From: Delphinus delphis
Lineage: Eukaryota; Chordata; Mammalia; Artiodactyla; Delphinidae
DNA: 64,000 nucleotides
Reading direction: 5' to 3'
Assembly (NCBI RefSeq): GCF_949987515.2
Contig: NC_082694.2
Location: 70,926,080-70,990,079, forward strand
Every line of letters starts with the position of its first letter. Positions within the stretch are counted from its first letter, which is position 1. Below are positions 45,612-58,300 of this stretch, in pieces. A program made the translations under genes and the position numbers. The notes under the pieces are model-generated. The model ran no database searches. It saw nothing but the letters and a program-made list of their open reading frames with translations, and was not told the DNA's origin.

Positions 45612-48030
45612 AAATGAAGTTTTTTTTCCCCAACAACTTCTAAGATGGTCTAAAGCACCGTGCCCCCTTCCCTTGATTTACCTGCATTTACTCCTTTCTC
45701 ACCCGTATTTCACTCCCTCATTACTTGGGTTTGGAGGGTAGAGATTGGAGAGAGTCTCGGGCTAAACAGACCAAAGCAGGTGCTCTAATTTCCACCCCAT
45801 TCCTAGACCATCATTGGTGGCCCCCCTGTGGCCTCACCTGCCTTCAGAGCCCGAGGGCCTCCTGGGACTAGTTGGGTCAGGCGGAGGAGCTATGCCTTAG
45901 AAAAGGTGATTATTCTTTGACCAAACTTGCCCTGGTTACCACAGTCACTCTGAACAATGTCCTTTGTTGAGACAGCTCAAAGGATCCCCTCTGCCGTGAG
46001 CAAGCACCACAATTCCCACAGTTTCCTTTTGAACTAGAGGCTGGATTGCCCTGAGTTACAGAGAAAGGCAGCTTAGAAGAAAGAGGCAATCTACAGTCAT
46101 CACATAAAACCCAGGACCCTCACTTGCATCCGAGGTTCCACACCTCCAGGCCTGTCCTTTAGCCCAGGAGTCTGGCTTCCTGATGCTCCTGCCTCCCATG
46201 GCCCCCAGGGGATTGACTTTGTCTGCTCAAAAGCCTCTAATCTCCCCAACAGCCACACAACTGCAGCAGCTCTTATTGTGGGTACCAGCCTTGAGCGGCC
46301 AACAGCTTTAAAGGGCCTTTTCCAGAGGGAGGGAAGAGGGAAGAAAGTGACGGCCCTGGGGAATACAGCTTCAGGGGAAAATATCACAGCGACCCAGTGA
46401 AGGGCTGAGGGAGCCGAGGGGAGAATGGGCCCCTGAGATTGTCAGGTAGCCGATTAGCTGTGAAGCCCGAAACAGAACTCGGGATTCCTGACTCCCGGAC
46501 TGGTGACTTGAACCCCTGGCACTTCTCCCTTAAAGCCGGTACCTTGACCTACTTCTCAGAAGCCGCAGAGAAAGAACAGCCTCTAAAAACGATACCCAAG
46601 TATAGGAGCAGATGGGTATCCAAGGGCTGAAGAAGTCATCTCCACAACCCACAAAACAGCTCAGGAGCCAGGTCAGGAGGACGCGCTCTTGGCCAGGTCC
46701 CTGAGAGCTGCCTCGGGCTGCAGGGAGAGTCTCAGGGGCACCAAGCTGCCTGCTGCTGTGAGAGCAGGGCCTGAGTGCCTGGGGTGGAGAAGGCTGCTGC
46801 AGACAGATTTTACCTCCTCTAAACCAGATTTCACCAGTGAGTGAGGGAAGTTTGGGATACTGATTATTGACAAGTCGAGGTTTAAATGTACTAAGGCAGA
46901 TCTCCAGCCACCATCATTTTCACTGCCTTTTGTGTACCCTGTGTTCACTCTGCAGAGAAGGGTCAGGCTGCCTTCATTTACTGCTGTTCCCTACGGTCCC
47001 TGGAAAAGAGGCTTCTCTTTTACTTGAAGATCAAATCCATGTTTCCGGTAAAAAACTCAGGCATTATCATGCCCTTAACCCTGACTCCTCTGTCCTTTCA
47101 CTCTCTCCTTGCTCCAGGCTGTCAAGAGGTACCTGCTCCCCACTGATTACCTCCCATCTCCAAGTGTGATACTTGCCCCCACGGGACCCAAGCCCACCCA
47201 CGCTCTGAAGGACTTGAAAGCCCATGGTGTCATTTTTATTTGTTGATAGACGTGACTTAGAAAACACGGGAAGTGGAGAGCTGGTCAGGTAGATGATCTC
47301 AGAAGGTCAAATCTGGCTTTCCTAGCCATAGCTGAGGAGACCTGCAGCAAACAAGGTGTGATGGAACCTTGAAGGAACAGGCTTGCCCAGGGGCTGGCCA
47401 ACCTGGTTAAAGAAAGGTTTAAATGAAATTGGAGGAGAGGAAGAAAAACAGCTCCAGAAAGTTGCAAACCTGGCTACTGGGGAAAAAACCAGAAAGACAT
47501 ATGAGATGCTGAGCTCTAAGAGCTGAAAGTGGAGCCGGTGGAGGAGGAAGAGCCCGAGGACCTCACTGGGGCCAGATGCCAGCTCTCCGAGGAAGTTACG
47601 CTGGCCTGCCTGAGCCAAACCCAGTCTCCCTGGCCTTGTTTATTCACTGCCTCAGATTGACGTTGGACCCTGAAATCACCCCTCCTTCTCCCCCAAAGGA
47701 TGCTGACTTACACTCATCGGCTCAGCTTTTGGCAGCCCTGCAGTTAGGAATCCCTGGCCCGTTTCCCCCTCCCTGGACTCTGCCCGGCTGCAGGACTCCT
47801 CTTTGATAATCAGTCCCAATTATCAGCTTCTAAATCTCTAGCCCAGTTTTCTCTTTTCTGGCTCAGGGATGACAGATCACTTCAGTCTCATGAGAGGATG
47901 CTCAGCAATTCTCAGGTGAAAATAATGGAGAAGCTCAGACATCTATAGGCCAACATGCACATACCCAAAAAGTCAATTTGATTTTGAACCTGTTAATATC
48001 TGATGTCTGTTAGGTTAGGACTCATTTGTG
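45612..48030. other. Upstream intergenic block without recognised feature
   Basis: No repeat family recognised with confidence over 2.4 kb. Open frames up to 100 codons do not resemble known proteins. Confidence 0.4.
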
Positions 48031-48034
48031 TTCT

Positions 48035-48225
48035 AATTTACAGAACATGCATTTATCGAGAGCCTGCTACATGCAAGAGACTCTGTTAGACACAGTGAGG
48101 AGAGACAACTAAGAATGTCCTTGCCATTCAGAAAACTGACACTCTAGGAGAGAAGGTAAGTCAAGACAGAAATATGACATGTCAGAAAAGAGATAAAAAT
48201 AGTTCTAGGACTTAGACTCTGAAAG
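48035..48225 (-). repeat. L2 LINE fragment
   Basis: CATTTATCGAGAGCCTGCTA and CATTCAGAAAACTGACACTC; antisense. Confidence 0.6.
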
Positions 48226-48234
48226 CTGCAAAAT

Positions 48235-49685
48235 GCTGCTTTAAAAAATTAAAGAAAATACAAATAAATAGAAAGACATCCATGTTCATGGATTGGAAGA
48301 TTTAATATTGTTAAGATGCCCATAGTTTCCAAAATGATCTTCAGATTTAATGCAATCCCTACTGAAATTCCAATGGCGTTTTTCTCATAAATAGAAAAAA
48401 ACAACCCTAAAATTCATATTGAACCAGAAAAGACTCTGAATAGTCAAAGCAATTTTGAGAAAGAAGAACAAATTGAAAACGTCACACTTCCTGATTTCAA
48501 GTTATATTACAAAGTGATAGCAATCAAAACAGTGTGGTACTGGCATAAAGAAAGACATATAGACAAATGGAATAAAATGGAGAGACCAGAAATGGACCCT
48601 CGCATGTATGATCAAATGATTTTCAACAAGCATGCCAAGACCATTCAATGAAGAAAGAAAAGTCACTTCAACAAATGGTGCTGGGAAAACTACATATCCT
48701 CATGCAAAAGAATGAAGTTAGACACTTATTTTACATCATACACAAAATTAATTCAAAATGGATTAAAGATTTAAACATAAGGCTTGAAACTGTAAAACTT
48801 AGAAGAAAATATAGTGAAAAAATCTCCTGCACATTGGTCTTGGAGATAATTTTTTGGATATGACACCAAAAGTACAGGTAGCAAAAGCAAAAAAAACAAA
48901 TAGGACTACATCAACCTAAAAAGCTTCTGTATAGCAGGAAACAATCAACAAAATGAAAAGGAAACCTATGGAATAGGAGAAAATATTTACAAACCATATA
49001 TCTGATAAGGGGTTAATATCTAAAATATATGAGAAACTCATACAACTTAATAGCAAATAATAATAATAACAACTAACCTGATTTTAAAATGGGCAAAGGA
49101 ATTCCCTGGTAGTCCAGTGGTCAGGACTCCACACTGCCACTGCAGGGGGCTCGGGTTAGATCCTTGGTCGGAGAACTAAGCTCCCGCAAACCACATGGTG
49201 CGGCCAAAAAAAAAAAAAAAAAGAAAAATGGGCAAAGGATCTGAATATACGTTTTTCCAAAGAAGACATACAAATGGTCAACAGGTATCTAAAAACGTAC
49301 TCAACATCACTAATCATCAGGGAAATGCAAACCAAAACCACAGTGAGATATCACTTCATGTCTGTTAGGATGGCTATTATCAAAAAGGCAAGCGATAACA
49401 GAAGTCGGTCAGAGTGTGGAGAAAAAAAGAACTATTGTACACCGTTGGTGGGAATGTAAATTGGTACAGCCAGCATAGAAAGCAGCATGGAAGTTGTGTA
49501 AAAAATAAAAAAATAGAATTACCATACAACCCAGCAATTCCACTTCTGAATGTATAGCTGAAGTAAATGAAATCAGTATTTTGAAGAGATATCTCCACTC
49601 CCATGTTTGTTGCAGCATTATTCACAATAGCCAAGATATGGAAACAACCTAAGTGTTCATCAAAGGATGAATGGATAAAGAAAAT

Positions 49686-49688
<3 letters not shown>
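48235..49688 (+). mobile_element. LINE-1 ORF2 C-terminal fragment, split by a SINE
   Basis: ATCCATGTTCATGGATTGGA, AGTGTGGTACTGGCATAAAG and GGAAACAACCTAAGTGTTCA follow the L1 ORF2 order from the reverse transcriptase end to near its stop. Frameshifts and stops make it inactive. The 3' UTR is missing because the element breaks off in the TA repeat. Confidence 0.92.
49100..49224 (+). mobile_element. CHR-type SINE, short variant, inside LINE-1
   Basis: GAATTCCCTGGTAGTCCAGT start. Perfect 14 bp duplication AAAATGGGCAAAGG at 49086-49099 and 49225-49238. Confidence 0.94.

Positions 49689-49752
<64 letters not shown>
49689..49752. repeat. (TA)32 microsatellite
   Basis: Uninterrupted TA run grown from the L1 phrase ATGTGATATATATA. 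Confidence 0.93.
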
Positions 49753-49757
<5 letters not shown>

Positions 49758-49840
49758 TTCTTTGTGGCCCAATATATGATCTATCCTGGAGAATGTTTCA
49801 TGTACGCTTGAAAGGATTGGATCCTGGGGAGCCAAACATC
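49753..49840 (-). repeat. Short antisense LINE-1 ORF2 piece
   Basis: CTTTGTGGCCCAATATATGA, TCTATCCTGGAGAATGTTTC is a known antisense L1 ORF2 phrase, opposite in strand to the L1 before the TA repeat. Confidence 0.65.
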
Positions 49841-50099
49841 CACATATATCTTCCTTCCCAAATTTCCAGCATAAAAGCATTCCTACTTAATATAATGCAA
49901 CAATTCCTCCTACAATTAAAAATATACTATATCCTTCCCAAGAGGAGAAAGTCCTAGCCTGTCAGTTACTGAATTCAGCTCCAAGTGTAGCGTCTCAGAG
50001 TGATATCCATTGTTCCTCTATTTCATCATGACTTGTCTCAATATTTGCGTCGTATAAATTAAATGATTATTTTAAATAATACCAGCATATGCTATATAA

Positions 50100-53000
50100 A
50101 ATAGTAGACAAGACAGGAAGAGGAAATTAGAGAGAATTTACCTGAAGTAGATAAATTAAAGTATTTAGTATACCAGGGAAGGAAGCACAAGTGAAAATGG
50201 ACTTGGTAGGGGAAATTTCCCTGTAGTCAGGTTAATGTACAGCTTCCATCCCTACCACCTTGGCCACTTTGTTTGATCCCACTGAGCAGGCATTGGGGTA
50301 GCTTGGGAAGGAACCTGAATGATATTCTCAGAGTGAGTAATCTGTTCACCTGATTAATTGGGTCCATTCCATTAGGTTTTTCCACATTCTTCTTCCCCAA
50401 ATGACTTCAGTGCTATTTCTGACCAAGATGTCAGTCCAAATACTTCTTCCTCAAAATTCTCCTTCAGTCTCGTTCCAAGTTCCTAACCATAAAGCCCAAA
50501 CACCAGACACTGCCCATGACTCATTGTAAATTCTTACTTCAGGTTATCTCTTCTTTTGGATAGAGATATGCTGTGTGAAGTTCCGCCTACTGGGAGTATA
50601 TTTCATCTCCACTGTCCTTTGGGACTAATCTGAGTGGGGTTGCTACTAGATTTGGCTAGTAGGGAACTAACTCCATATGAGATCATGGAGTTGAGGAAGG
50701 GGCAGCAAGGCAGCAGAAATTGGCATACTGGAAGTGTGAGCAAACTTCTCAAATAATTTATTGTGCTTTCAGGACCTGCTTGGACATTTTCTCATACACA
50801 TTGCTTTCTAGTGTGCTGCTAACCACACCCAACCTTATGGCATTGTGGCTCAGATGATACCAAGTTCATGATGGACAGCTCAAGATAGCATTGTCACCAG
50901 GTGCTCCACAGTTGACATTCACTGCTTTTTCAGAAGCAGGCTGAGAAGTATCTCTTACAAAGACAACAGTTGCTTGCTGAAGAGGTCGTAGATTGATGGA
51001 AAACCATAGGGGTCTCCACAGTGATTCTCTTAATTAGGCTTGCCACAAGCTCCATTTAGCAACTCAATCTGCCATTGATAACTCAAGCACCCTTTGAATC
51101 CACTGGGTCATTAAGGCCACATATGCTGCAGCCTAGAGAAAATTTTCTTTCTTTGGGCCTTACTCAAAACTTGGAAGTCTTTTAAGTCACTTGGTAAACA
51201 GTTTGGAGAAGCACACCAAAATGTGAAATATATTACCTGGAAAGTCCAAGAAGGCCCAGTAAGCACTGGGCTTCTTTCTTTGTGATGAGAGTACCAGGGG
51301 TTACAAAGTGTTCTTCATTTTGTATGAACTCTCCTGACATGACTTAGACCACTGAACCTCTAGAAATCCCTGAGGCAACAGACCCCTGTACTTTCTTAGA
51401 ATTTTCCTGCCTCCCTCTTTCTTTCATGTTTTTTTTTTTTTTGTTGTTGTTGTTGTTGTTTTTGTTTGTTTTTACCAAGGTACCTAGGGTACCTGATACT
51501 TCTGGGTCTCCATATCTGATCATCATGATGTCATCCATATTTTACTGTAGCATGATGTCCAATGGGATAGAAAGACAATCAGTGTCTTATGCATTTAAAT
51601 TGTAGTACAGAAACAGAGAGATGACATAGTGCTGAGGAAAATGGTGTGTTTCTCCACCAGGTGAAAGCAACCTTTTTCTCTGGTGTTTTCTAATTACTGG
51701 GATAAAAAAACATTAGAACATTAGGGATAAGCTGCAGTCTTCTGGGTACCAAAGTCCACATTGTTTTGATCTAGTAGGAGACCCCAACTGGAACAGCAGA
51801 TACAATCGGAGGCATCACCTAGTTAAGTTTATAATAAACCAGGGGTACTGAGGACCCATGTTATTCTCAGGATCCAGCCAGATTCTTCACTATCTCAACT
51901 AAAGAGTTAATGGAAATATGATAGAACTCTGTACCGTGCAGCTAACAAGACTATTATGGTGGCAACTGTATTAATGACTTCCTTGGGGAGGTAGTATTGC
52001 TTTTGACTGTTTTTTGGTTTGTTTGTTTAGTAGGAGGGATTGCAGGTACTTCGACATGGCCCTGTTTACCTAATAAGCCTTATTCCACAGGTGAGGAATC
52101 CATTTCTATGATTATGCCAATCTCTGAGACTGTTTAGTCCAACTCGAAACTCAAGAACTGAGGAAATAACTGTGGGATTTCTCTGGGATTCTAGGGCCCA
52201 CTGTGAAGTAGATTCTGGTCAAAATTCCACTTACGAGCTGGCTCCCATAAGCCCCACTCCAACCAGTGGGCAATAGCAGTATTAAGTGTTCTGAAGAATT
52301 AACGTTAGCTCAAAGTCAATGTCCAATAACCCATAAATGATCCTTTTACTTCCCCTCAAGTTACCTCGGTAAATGGCCACAATTCCCTTTGGGAAAGGGT
52401 AGAGGAAATATAAACTGTTTTACTTGTGGTGGCTGCAGTGTTGTTCCTCAAAAGTACCCAGGCTTTCCCTTTATTCATGGAATCTTGGATCTAGTAATTG
52501 GATGTGGGGCTGTCACTCTATTGTATTGACTTGAATCGAATGTTTTTGATTGGAGTTTGGTTTTGAAATTTTTGAATTATTTATTCAAAATAATAATTTT
52601 TAAATTATTTATTTTTAAAAATATATTTTAAATCAAATGGGATCCCAGTGGCTAATTATTTATTTTGGTACTGAGGACTCATGATAAAAAAAAAAAAAGT
52701 GAAGGTCTGAAACTTCATGCTGACCTTGCTGCCCCAGGTGGCAATTAAGTGCCCATATAGCCTCTGCTGAGCCAGGATCTGTCCACTGTGATCGAAATAA
52801 GAGGGGGAGGAGCTTTTCATCTGTAGCATATCACAGGCATTCCTGGCCTACTTAGAGTAGCCACTAAAGCACTCTCAAAGGTTTCTTTCATGAGCTTTTT
52901 CTGGGCCTCCTTAGAGACATAGAAAGAAGACATGATAAATGCCCTCCAATATTTCTATCTTCCAATGTCTTTGAATTTCTTCCTCAACGTTATACCACAT

Positions 53001-53600
53001 TGTACCTCAGCTTTGTTTAGCATTCTCTATTGTGACTAGGTTTTAGGCAACCCACGAAGAAAATACTTAGAAACACTTCCAACTACTCAAGCCAAGATGT
53101 TAAATTCAAATTTCTAGCAAATGCACCCTTGTCGATAAATTCAGCCTGAATCTAAGTTTTGTTTTTTCCTCCTCAGAAAAATCCATCCTCATGTGTGTTT
53201 CCCCCATTTTCATGTAAATTAGCAAATCTTGGTGTGTGCATCTGTGTATGTGTGTGTGCTGATCCCTAATCCCAGTTTATACCTTGTAATTGGCCCCTTG
53301 GGTGTGCTGGTACCTAATTTTAGTCAAATGTTTGGAGATAATGAGGAGTGAAGGGAGTAGAACACAGGATAATTGGCTTCCTTCAGTAAGGTGACTCCCT
53401 TCGGTGGATCTTCATGGAAAGCAATAATAACCTCATTAGATATGGCTGATGATGGAGGCTCAGTGAGGTTTAGGGGTACAGGGTTCCCCAAGTTCTTCAG
53501 ATATTCACATATATCCCCACTGTAGTTCTTGAGGTACAGCACTTTCCTGATCAATGCCCTAACTTTCACGTAAGAGACCTGGTGAGGCTGTAAATTCAGT
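50100..53600 (-). mobile_element. Degenerate ERV-L provirus, internal region
   Basis: Read on the minus strand this is a broken ERV-L-type retrovirus. Gag/protease-like sequence comes first (open frame 53324-53569), then reverse transcriptase with the active-site motif YMDDIMM near 51520-51541, then RNase H/integrase-like sequence toward 50100. Many stops and frameshifts interrupt it, and no frame exceeds about 80 codons, so it cannot make functional protein. An A+T-rich stretch at 52530-52695 looks like a later expansion. I could not delimit the LTRs. Confidence 0.75.
51431..51472. repeat. (TTG)n / T-rich simple repeat
   Basis: A T12 run, then TTGTTGTTGTTGTTGTT, interrupting the ERV-L reverse transcriptase region. 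Confidence 0.8.
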
Positions 53601-55650
53601 GGACTTTGTAATCTGACAACTCATGGAGTCTGGCTTTCAGTTATCTCGGTCATGCAGCTGTAAGAAATGAGTTTCTTTTTTGTACAGTCTTAGAAAACGT
53701 TACAATTTGTATTATGATCTGAAAATTTAAGGATTTGAGCTTGCCATTTATTTTTGTTTAAGCAAACTAGATGCAACAGAAGAAGTGACACCATCCTGTA
53801 GTCCTTTAATTCTTTTTGACTCTCCTGGTTTGGCAGGAGCAAATAGTTGCTTCTAATGAGCAGCAATCAGAGACTTTATTTATCTTTTAATTTTTCCTAC
53901 CATTTTATGTCACGACATATCATCCCTCTAGACTAACAGAATATTTTCTGCTCTTGGTATTAAGTAACCAGCTAGCAGGTTCCCTGTCTCATCCATTTCC
54001 CCAAGGTTCTGTTGCCTGCAACCACCTCCCAGCACCAATTTCTCTGTACTACTCAAAGATCTTGGTCCAGATAACATAAACTAACTCCGGCTAACTTAGA
54101 AAAGAAATTCCTTGGAATGGTATAGGATCACAGAGTCAACGGGAAGGCGAAGATCAAAACCCAGCCAGGAACCAAGAGAGATTGGGCATGCAAATACGAT
54201 CAAGATCATGCCACCAGAATAAGGCCACCATCACTGGCACCACCACTGCTGGCTGCTGTCACTCTTGGTGTCACAAAGGATGCCCCCTCCCCACATCTGT
54301 ACTCTAAACTCTTCTACCATCGAAACGACAACAAATAAAACCTCTCACCTTCTGTGTCTTCACATTCCTCATTCAATATTAAAAATCCTGCGCAGTAGCA
54401 TCTGGCTCACTGAGCCTAGATCACATGCTAATACCTTTGGTGGAGAACAAGGAGAGCCGTCCCCTTTGGTTTCCACAGTGGGAGGTGGAGCTCTGTCTCC
54501 CACATCTTTTGGATTCCCTCAGATAAGAAGGATGTTTAGATGCTAGGTGGTCCCACTCCTTTCCCCCCAGGAAAAGTCTACTGTAGTCCTTAAATGGAAA
54601 GGATTTAGAACAAACATTGCAAAGAGAGAATTAAAGCCTAAGGTAGGCAAAGTAATTTAATAAAGTTAATTATTTTAATACGTTTAAAATTTTTTAATTT
54701 ATTTAAAATTAATTACCAAAACCCCCCATGTCTAGACAAATTTCTTCCTAAGATGCTAAGAAGACTTGGAAAACGGATTGCAAAGCAGCTATCAATAAAC
54801 TTTAAAAATTCATGAGAAACTAGAGAGGACTTGAAACTGGGTTGACCTTGTATGAAAGGAAAGAGTAGGTTCTGCTAATTACCAGCTTGGTGGTGAATAT
54901 TGACAATTAATAGAATCCCCTGATTAAACAGAGTTGCTTGCTGTGAACACCTAAAAAGTAATTAAGTGAACAGCTGGAGCCAGTATGAACTTGTTAAGGA
55001 CAAATCATAGTACCCATCTTTTTTTTCCTTTTTGAATCAATTGATAGATTTGCAGGCCATTGGTGGACAACATGAGATTGTTATAAAAACTGTTAACTTT
55101 AGAGTTAAAAATATCTTTATTTGCTTTTAGTGTAAGAATAAAACATGGTAATTATAGAAAAGGTAGTTTTCTAGTTTAATAACCCCCAACTATTACCTCT
55201 GCTTCCTTTCCACTGAAAAACACTAAAATTACACTAAGGGAACAAGAAAGATAAAAATTCATAAGGATAAAGAAATTAGGAGAGGAGATAAAAGGATTAA
55301 TAATGACAACAAATGTTTGGAAGATGAAAAATAAATTGACGAGTGGTAACTGATTTGGCAGAGAAAAATAAGCTGAAAGCAGGTGCCTACAGAAGATGCC
55401 AATGAAAGACAATTTAGGCAGCAGAAGCCCAGAAAGGCTCAGGAATCAAAGGCACTAAGAACCTCAGATGTAAAGGGTAGAGTTGAAAACAGGTACAAAC
55501 CCTGACCATCTACATTTCTGATAATCATTTTAGTGAGTTGCTTTTAAATATAAACTATCAGCCAATCAGACCTTTAAGAAAAGCATCTAACATGAAAGAG
55601 AACAAAACACAAAACAAATAAACAGCGAAAAGAACTTGTAGGATATAGAG
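53601..55650. other. Upstream intergenic block, A+T-rich
   Basis: May include the 5' LTR of the ERV-L copy at 53.6-54.2 kb. CTCCGGCTAACTTAGAAAAG at 54086 is echoed by AACTGGATAACTTAAGAAAA at 55956, so both may derive from the same old interspersed repeat. No coding sequence seen. Confidence 0.35.
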
Positions 55651-55652
55651 AC

Positions 55653-55721
55653 AGATCCTGCATGCCACTCAGCATGGCCAAAAAATAGGAAAAAAAAAAA
55701 AGTCTGCGAAAATGGGGCTCT
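55653..55721 (+). repeat. Left arm of a SINE-containing inverted duplication
   Basis: GATCCTGCATGCCACTCAGC, the SINE 3' half, an A12 run and GTCTGCGAAAATGGGGCTCT. This is the reverse complement of 56549-56621. Confidence 0.88.
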
Positions 55722-55914
55722 TTGTTGTTTTTTATATCAACAAAGAGAGAAGATTTTATGTCTATGAAAGATGACATTTTACACTTAGAGCCTTATCAGT
55801 TTGTTGTACAGGCAAGGGGTAGCCAACTGGGTAAACCTCCCATATGCAAGAGCACTCTTGTTTTATTTTGTTTTACGTATTGGGATTTTTAAAATGTCTT
55901 TAAATTTTTTAAGG

Positions 55915-56060
55915 GTTCTAGAGTTAGAATTTCTGATTGTAAGCAACCGAAACTAAAACTGGATAACTTAAGAAAAATGCAATTCATTAGAAAGTTATGG
56001 GTAGTTCACCAAATAAAAAGCATAGGTGAAAAATCAGAATCAGAAAGGGCAGGAGCCAGG
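55915..56060. repeat. Old interspersed repeat, family not named
   Basis: TCTGATTGTAAGCAACCGAA, AACTGGATAACTTAAGAAAA, GTTATGGGTAGTTCACC. Recognisable as a common mammalian interspersed sequence, but I cannot assign it. Confidence 0.45.
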
Positions 56061-56548
56061 GGAGCTCTGGGCTCCTGGCAGCAGGAATTAATAGCCATTT
56101 GGATCAGGGCATGACTGCTGTGATGCATCAGTTCCAACTTTTCTTTGGTCCTTTATGTGCTAGAAGACAGAACCAGCCCAACTGTCCTAGGTTGGGCCAG
56201 GTATACACCCTCTGGCTAGGGAAGCAAAAGATACCTTATTAGATAGTTTCACTAAAAGTACCCAGTGAGAAAGGGAAATTTTCCCCGAAGAAAGTCAGAG
56301 TGATATTATTAGAAGAGTGAATAAAAACTAGAGGGAAAACCCCACCAAATTTCTACAATATCTATGGCTAAAAATAAGCTTGGAAACCATGAATCTGCAG
56401 AATTCTGTTTTTTTATTTTGCAATGACAAAGAATAATTCATCGAAAGTTTGTACAAAAATGTATTAGTTAATTAATGACTCATTGGACATTAAGGGTTTT
56501 TTTTTTCTATTTTTTGCTTTTACAAACAGTACCTCAGCAAACATCCTT

Positions 56549-56621
56549 AGAGCCCCATTTTCGCAGACTTCTTTTTTTTTTTTTCCTATTTTTTGGCCAT
56601 GCTGAGTGGCATGCAGGATCT
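56549..56621 (-). repeat. Right arm of the inverted duplication (probable source)
   Basis: Spans AGAGCCCCATTTTCGCAGAC and the 3' half of the SINE that continues to 56700. The intact SINE is here, so this arm is probably the source copy. Confidence 0.88.
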
Positions 56622-56700
56622 TAGTTCCCCAACCAGGGGAAGCTGCGGCCCCTGCAGTGGAAGCCCGGAGTCTTAACCACTGGACCGCCAGGGAAGTCCT
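56571..56700 (-). mobile_element. CHR-type SINE, short variant
   Basis: GGCCATGCTGAGTGGCATGC to CGCCAGGGAAGTCC. Flanked by GCAGACTT and GCAGACAT as an imperfect target duplication. Confidence 0.9.
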
Positions 56701-56911
56701 GCAGACATATTTATTAAGAAGTGGTAATTTTTGTCTTCTTTATAGAATGATTATAGACCAGGTGGAAACTTGTACCCTGAATGGATTACACATGAAGAAT
56801 GCTGCTGGTCCATTGATGCTGATTTACAGAGACTTTCCTAAAGTTATATTGATTTTGCCCTTGGTCTTTTTCTGGTCACCAATTTTATAGATGATTCAAA
56901 TATAACATTAA

Positions 56912-57277
56912 GGGCTTCCCTGGTGGCGCAGTGGTTGAGAGTCCGCCTGCCAATGCAGGGGACATGGGTTCGAGCCCTGGTCCGGGAGGATCCTGCATGC
57001 CGTGGAGCAACTGGGTCCGTGCGCCACAGCTGCTGAGCCTGCACTCTGAAGCCCGTGGGCCACGACTGCTGAGCCCGCATGCCACGACTGCTGAGCCCGC
57101 ATGCCACAACTGCTGAAGCCCACACACCTATAGCCCCTGCTCCGCAACAAGAGAAGCCACCACAATGAGAAGCCCGTGCAACGCAACGAAGGGTAGCCTC
57201 TGCTCTCCGCAACTAGAGAAAAGCCTGCGCGCAGCAACGAAGACCCAACGCAGCCAAAAATTAAATAAATAAATAAA
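56912..57277 (+). mobile_element. CHR-1 SINE with internal tandem duplication
   Basis: Long CHR-1 form with a TAAATAAATAAATAAAA tail. The unit GCCACGACTGCTGAGCCCGCAT occurs twice in a row at about 57060-57105, then a diverged third copy. Confidence 0.93.
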
Positions 57278-57279
57278 AG

Positions 57280-57745
57280 ACTTATTTAACAAACTTACAG
57301 ATGACGTAGATCTAAGAATGATGACAAATATGATAATAGAATGTCATCAAACTTCAAAATGATCTGTATGAGCTAAAACACTGGGTCCAAACCAACAAAA
57401 TTAAAACTAATAGGAACAATTTAAAAGTTCTGTATCTGTTTTAAAAAAAAAATCAACTGCCTAGAGACAGGAAGGTTAAGTGCTATTTGGACAGAAATTC
57501 ACACAAAAAGGTCTGAAGGTTTTATTAAATGCAAGGTCAATATAACTTAACAGTATGATATGGCTGCTAAAAAACAAAAACAGTGTAGTCTTAGAATGTA
57601 TTAAAATAAGTAAAATGTCTAGATCTTTGGTGGTGTTGGCGCCTTGCACCTTTTGCCTGGTCAGACTAAATAGAGTTTGGGGTTTAATTTTGACTGGTTA
57701 CACTTTAGAAGAGATATTAACAAATTGGAGTGCAAAGAAGGCATC
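57280..57745. other. Upstream intergenic block
   Basis: TGGTGTTGGCGCCTTGCACC through AGATATTAACAAATTGGAGT resembles an old interspersed repeat I cannot name. No gene seen. Confidence 0.35.
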
Positions 57746-57747
57746 TG

Positions 57748-57935
57748 GAAGGTATAATAATAACTTACTGAGTGCTCACTATGTACCAGCTACCATACTG
57801 AAAACATTTAGAGAGCTAGGAAGTAGGTATAACTTTATGCCTATTTTACAGATGGGAAGATTGAGCCATGGGAAATTAGATAACTTGCTCAAGTTTACCC
57901 AGCTAGAAAGTGGGACTGAAACCCAGTAGTCCAAG
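57748..57935 (-). repeat. MIR SINE
   Basis: GTGCTCACTATGTACCAGCT, CTATTTTACAGATGGGAAGA and CCCAGCTAGAAAGTGG, antisense. Confidence 0.88.
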
Positions 57936-58287
57936 CCCAGAGATAGCTGTCAACCACCCCACTCACTGCTTCTCTATTTTAAAGCAAAACATATGACTCC
58001 ACCATACATGTGTGATTTGAGGAACTCTGAGCAGATCCTCTGCAGAGAAATATCTCACTGGTTAGCTGGCCTGTACAAACAGACCAGTTATGCACTTGAC
58101 TTTTATAGTTCTTTTATATCTAAATCTAAATATCTAAATATTTTACAAATTGAAAGTCAGCTGAGAAAAGATTTTGATAAAAGGGAGAATTGCCCACAGG
58201 TGCTATACAGTAGAATTGATTCATTCAACTATTTATTGAGTGCTACAGTGTACTTGACAATGTGGTAGGCCCTGATAACAGAATGAT
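57936..58287. other. Upstream intergenic block
   Basis: ATTCATTCAACTATTTATTG at 58218 is a short antisense L2 trace. Nothing else recognised. Confidence 0.35.
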
Positions 58288-58300
58288 GAAAAAGGCTATC

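Noticed and set aside
53324..53569. 81-codon minus-strand frame as a host gene
   Set aside because: It lies in line with the ERV-L reverse transcriptase on the same strand and is best explained as decayed viral sequence.
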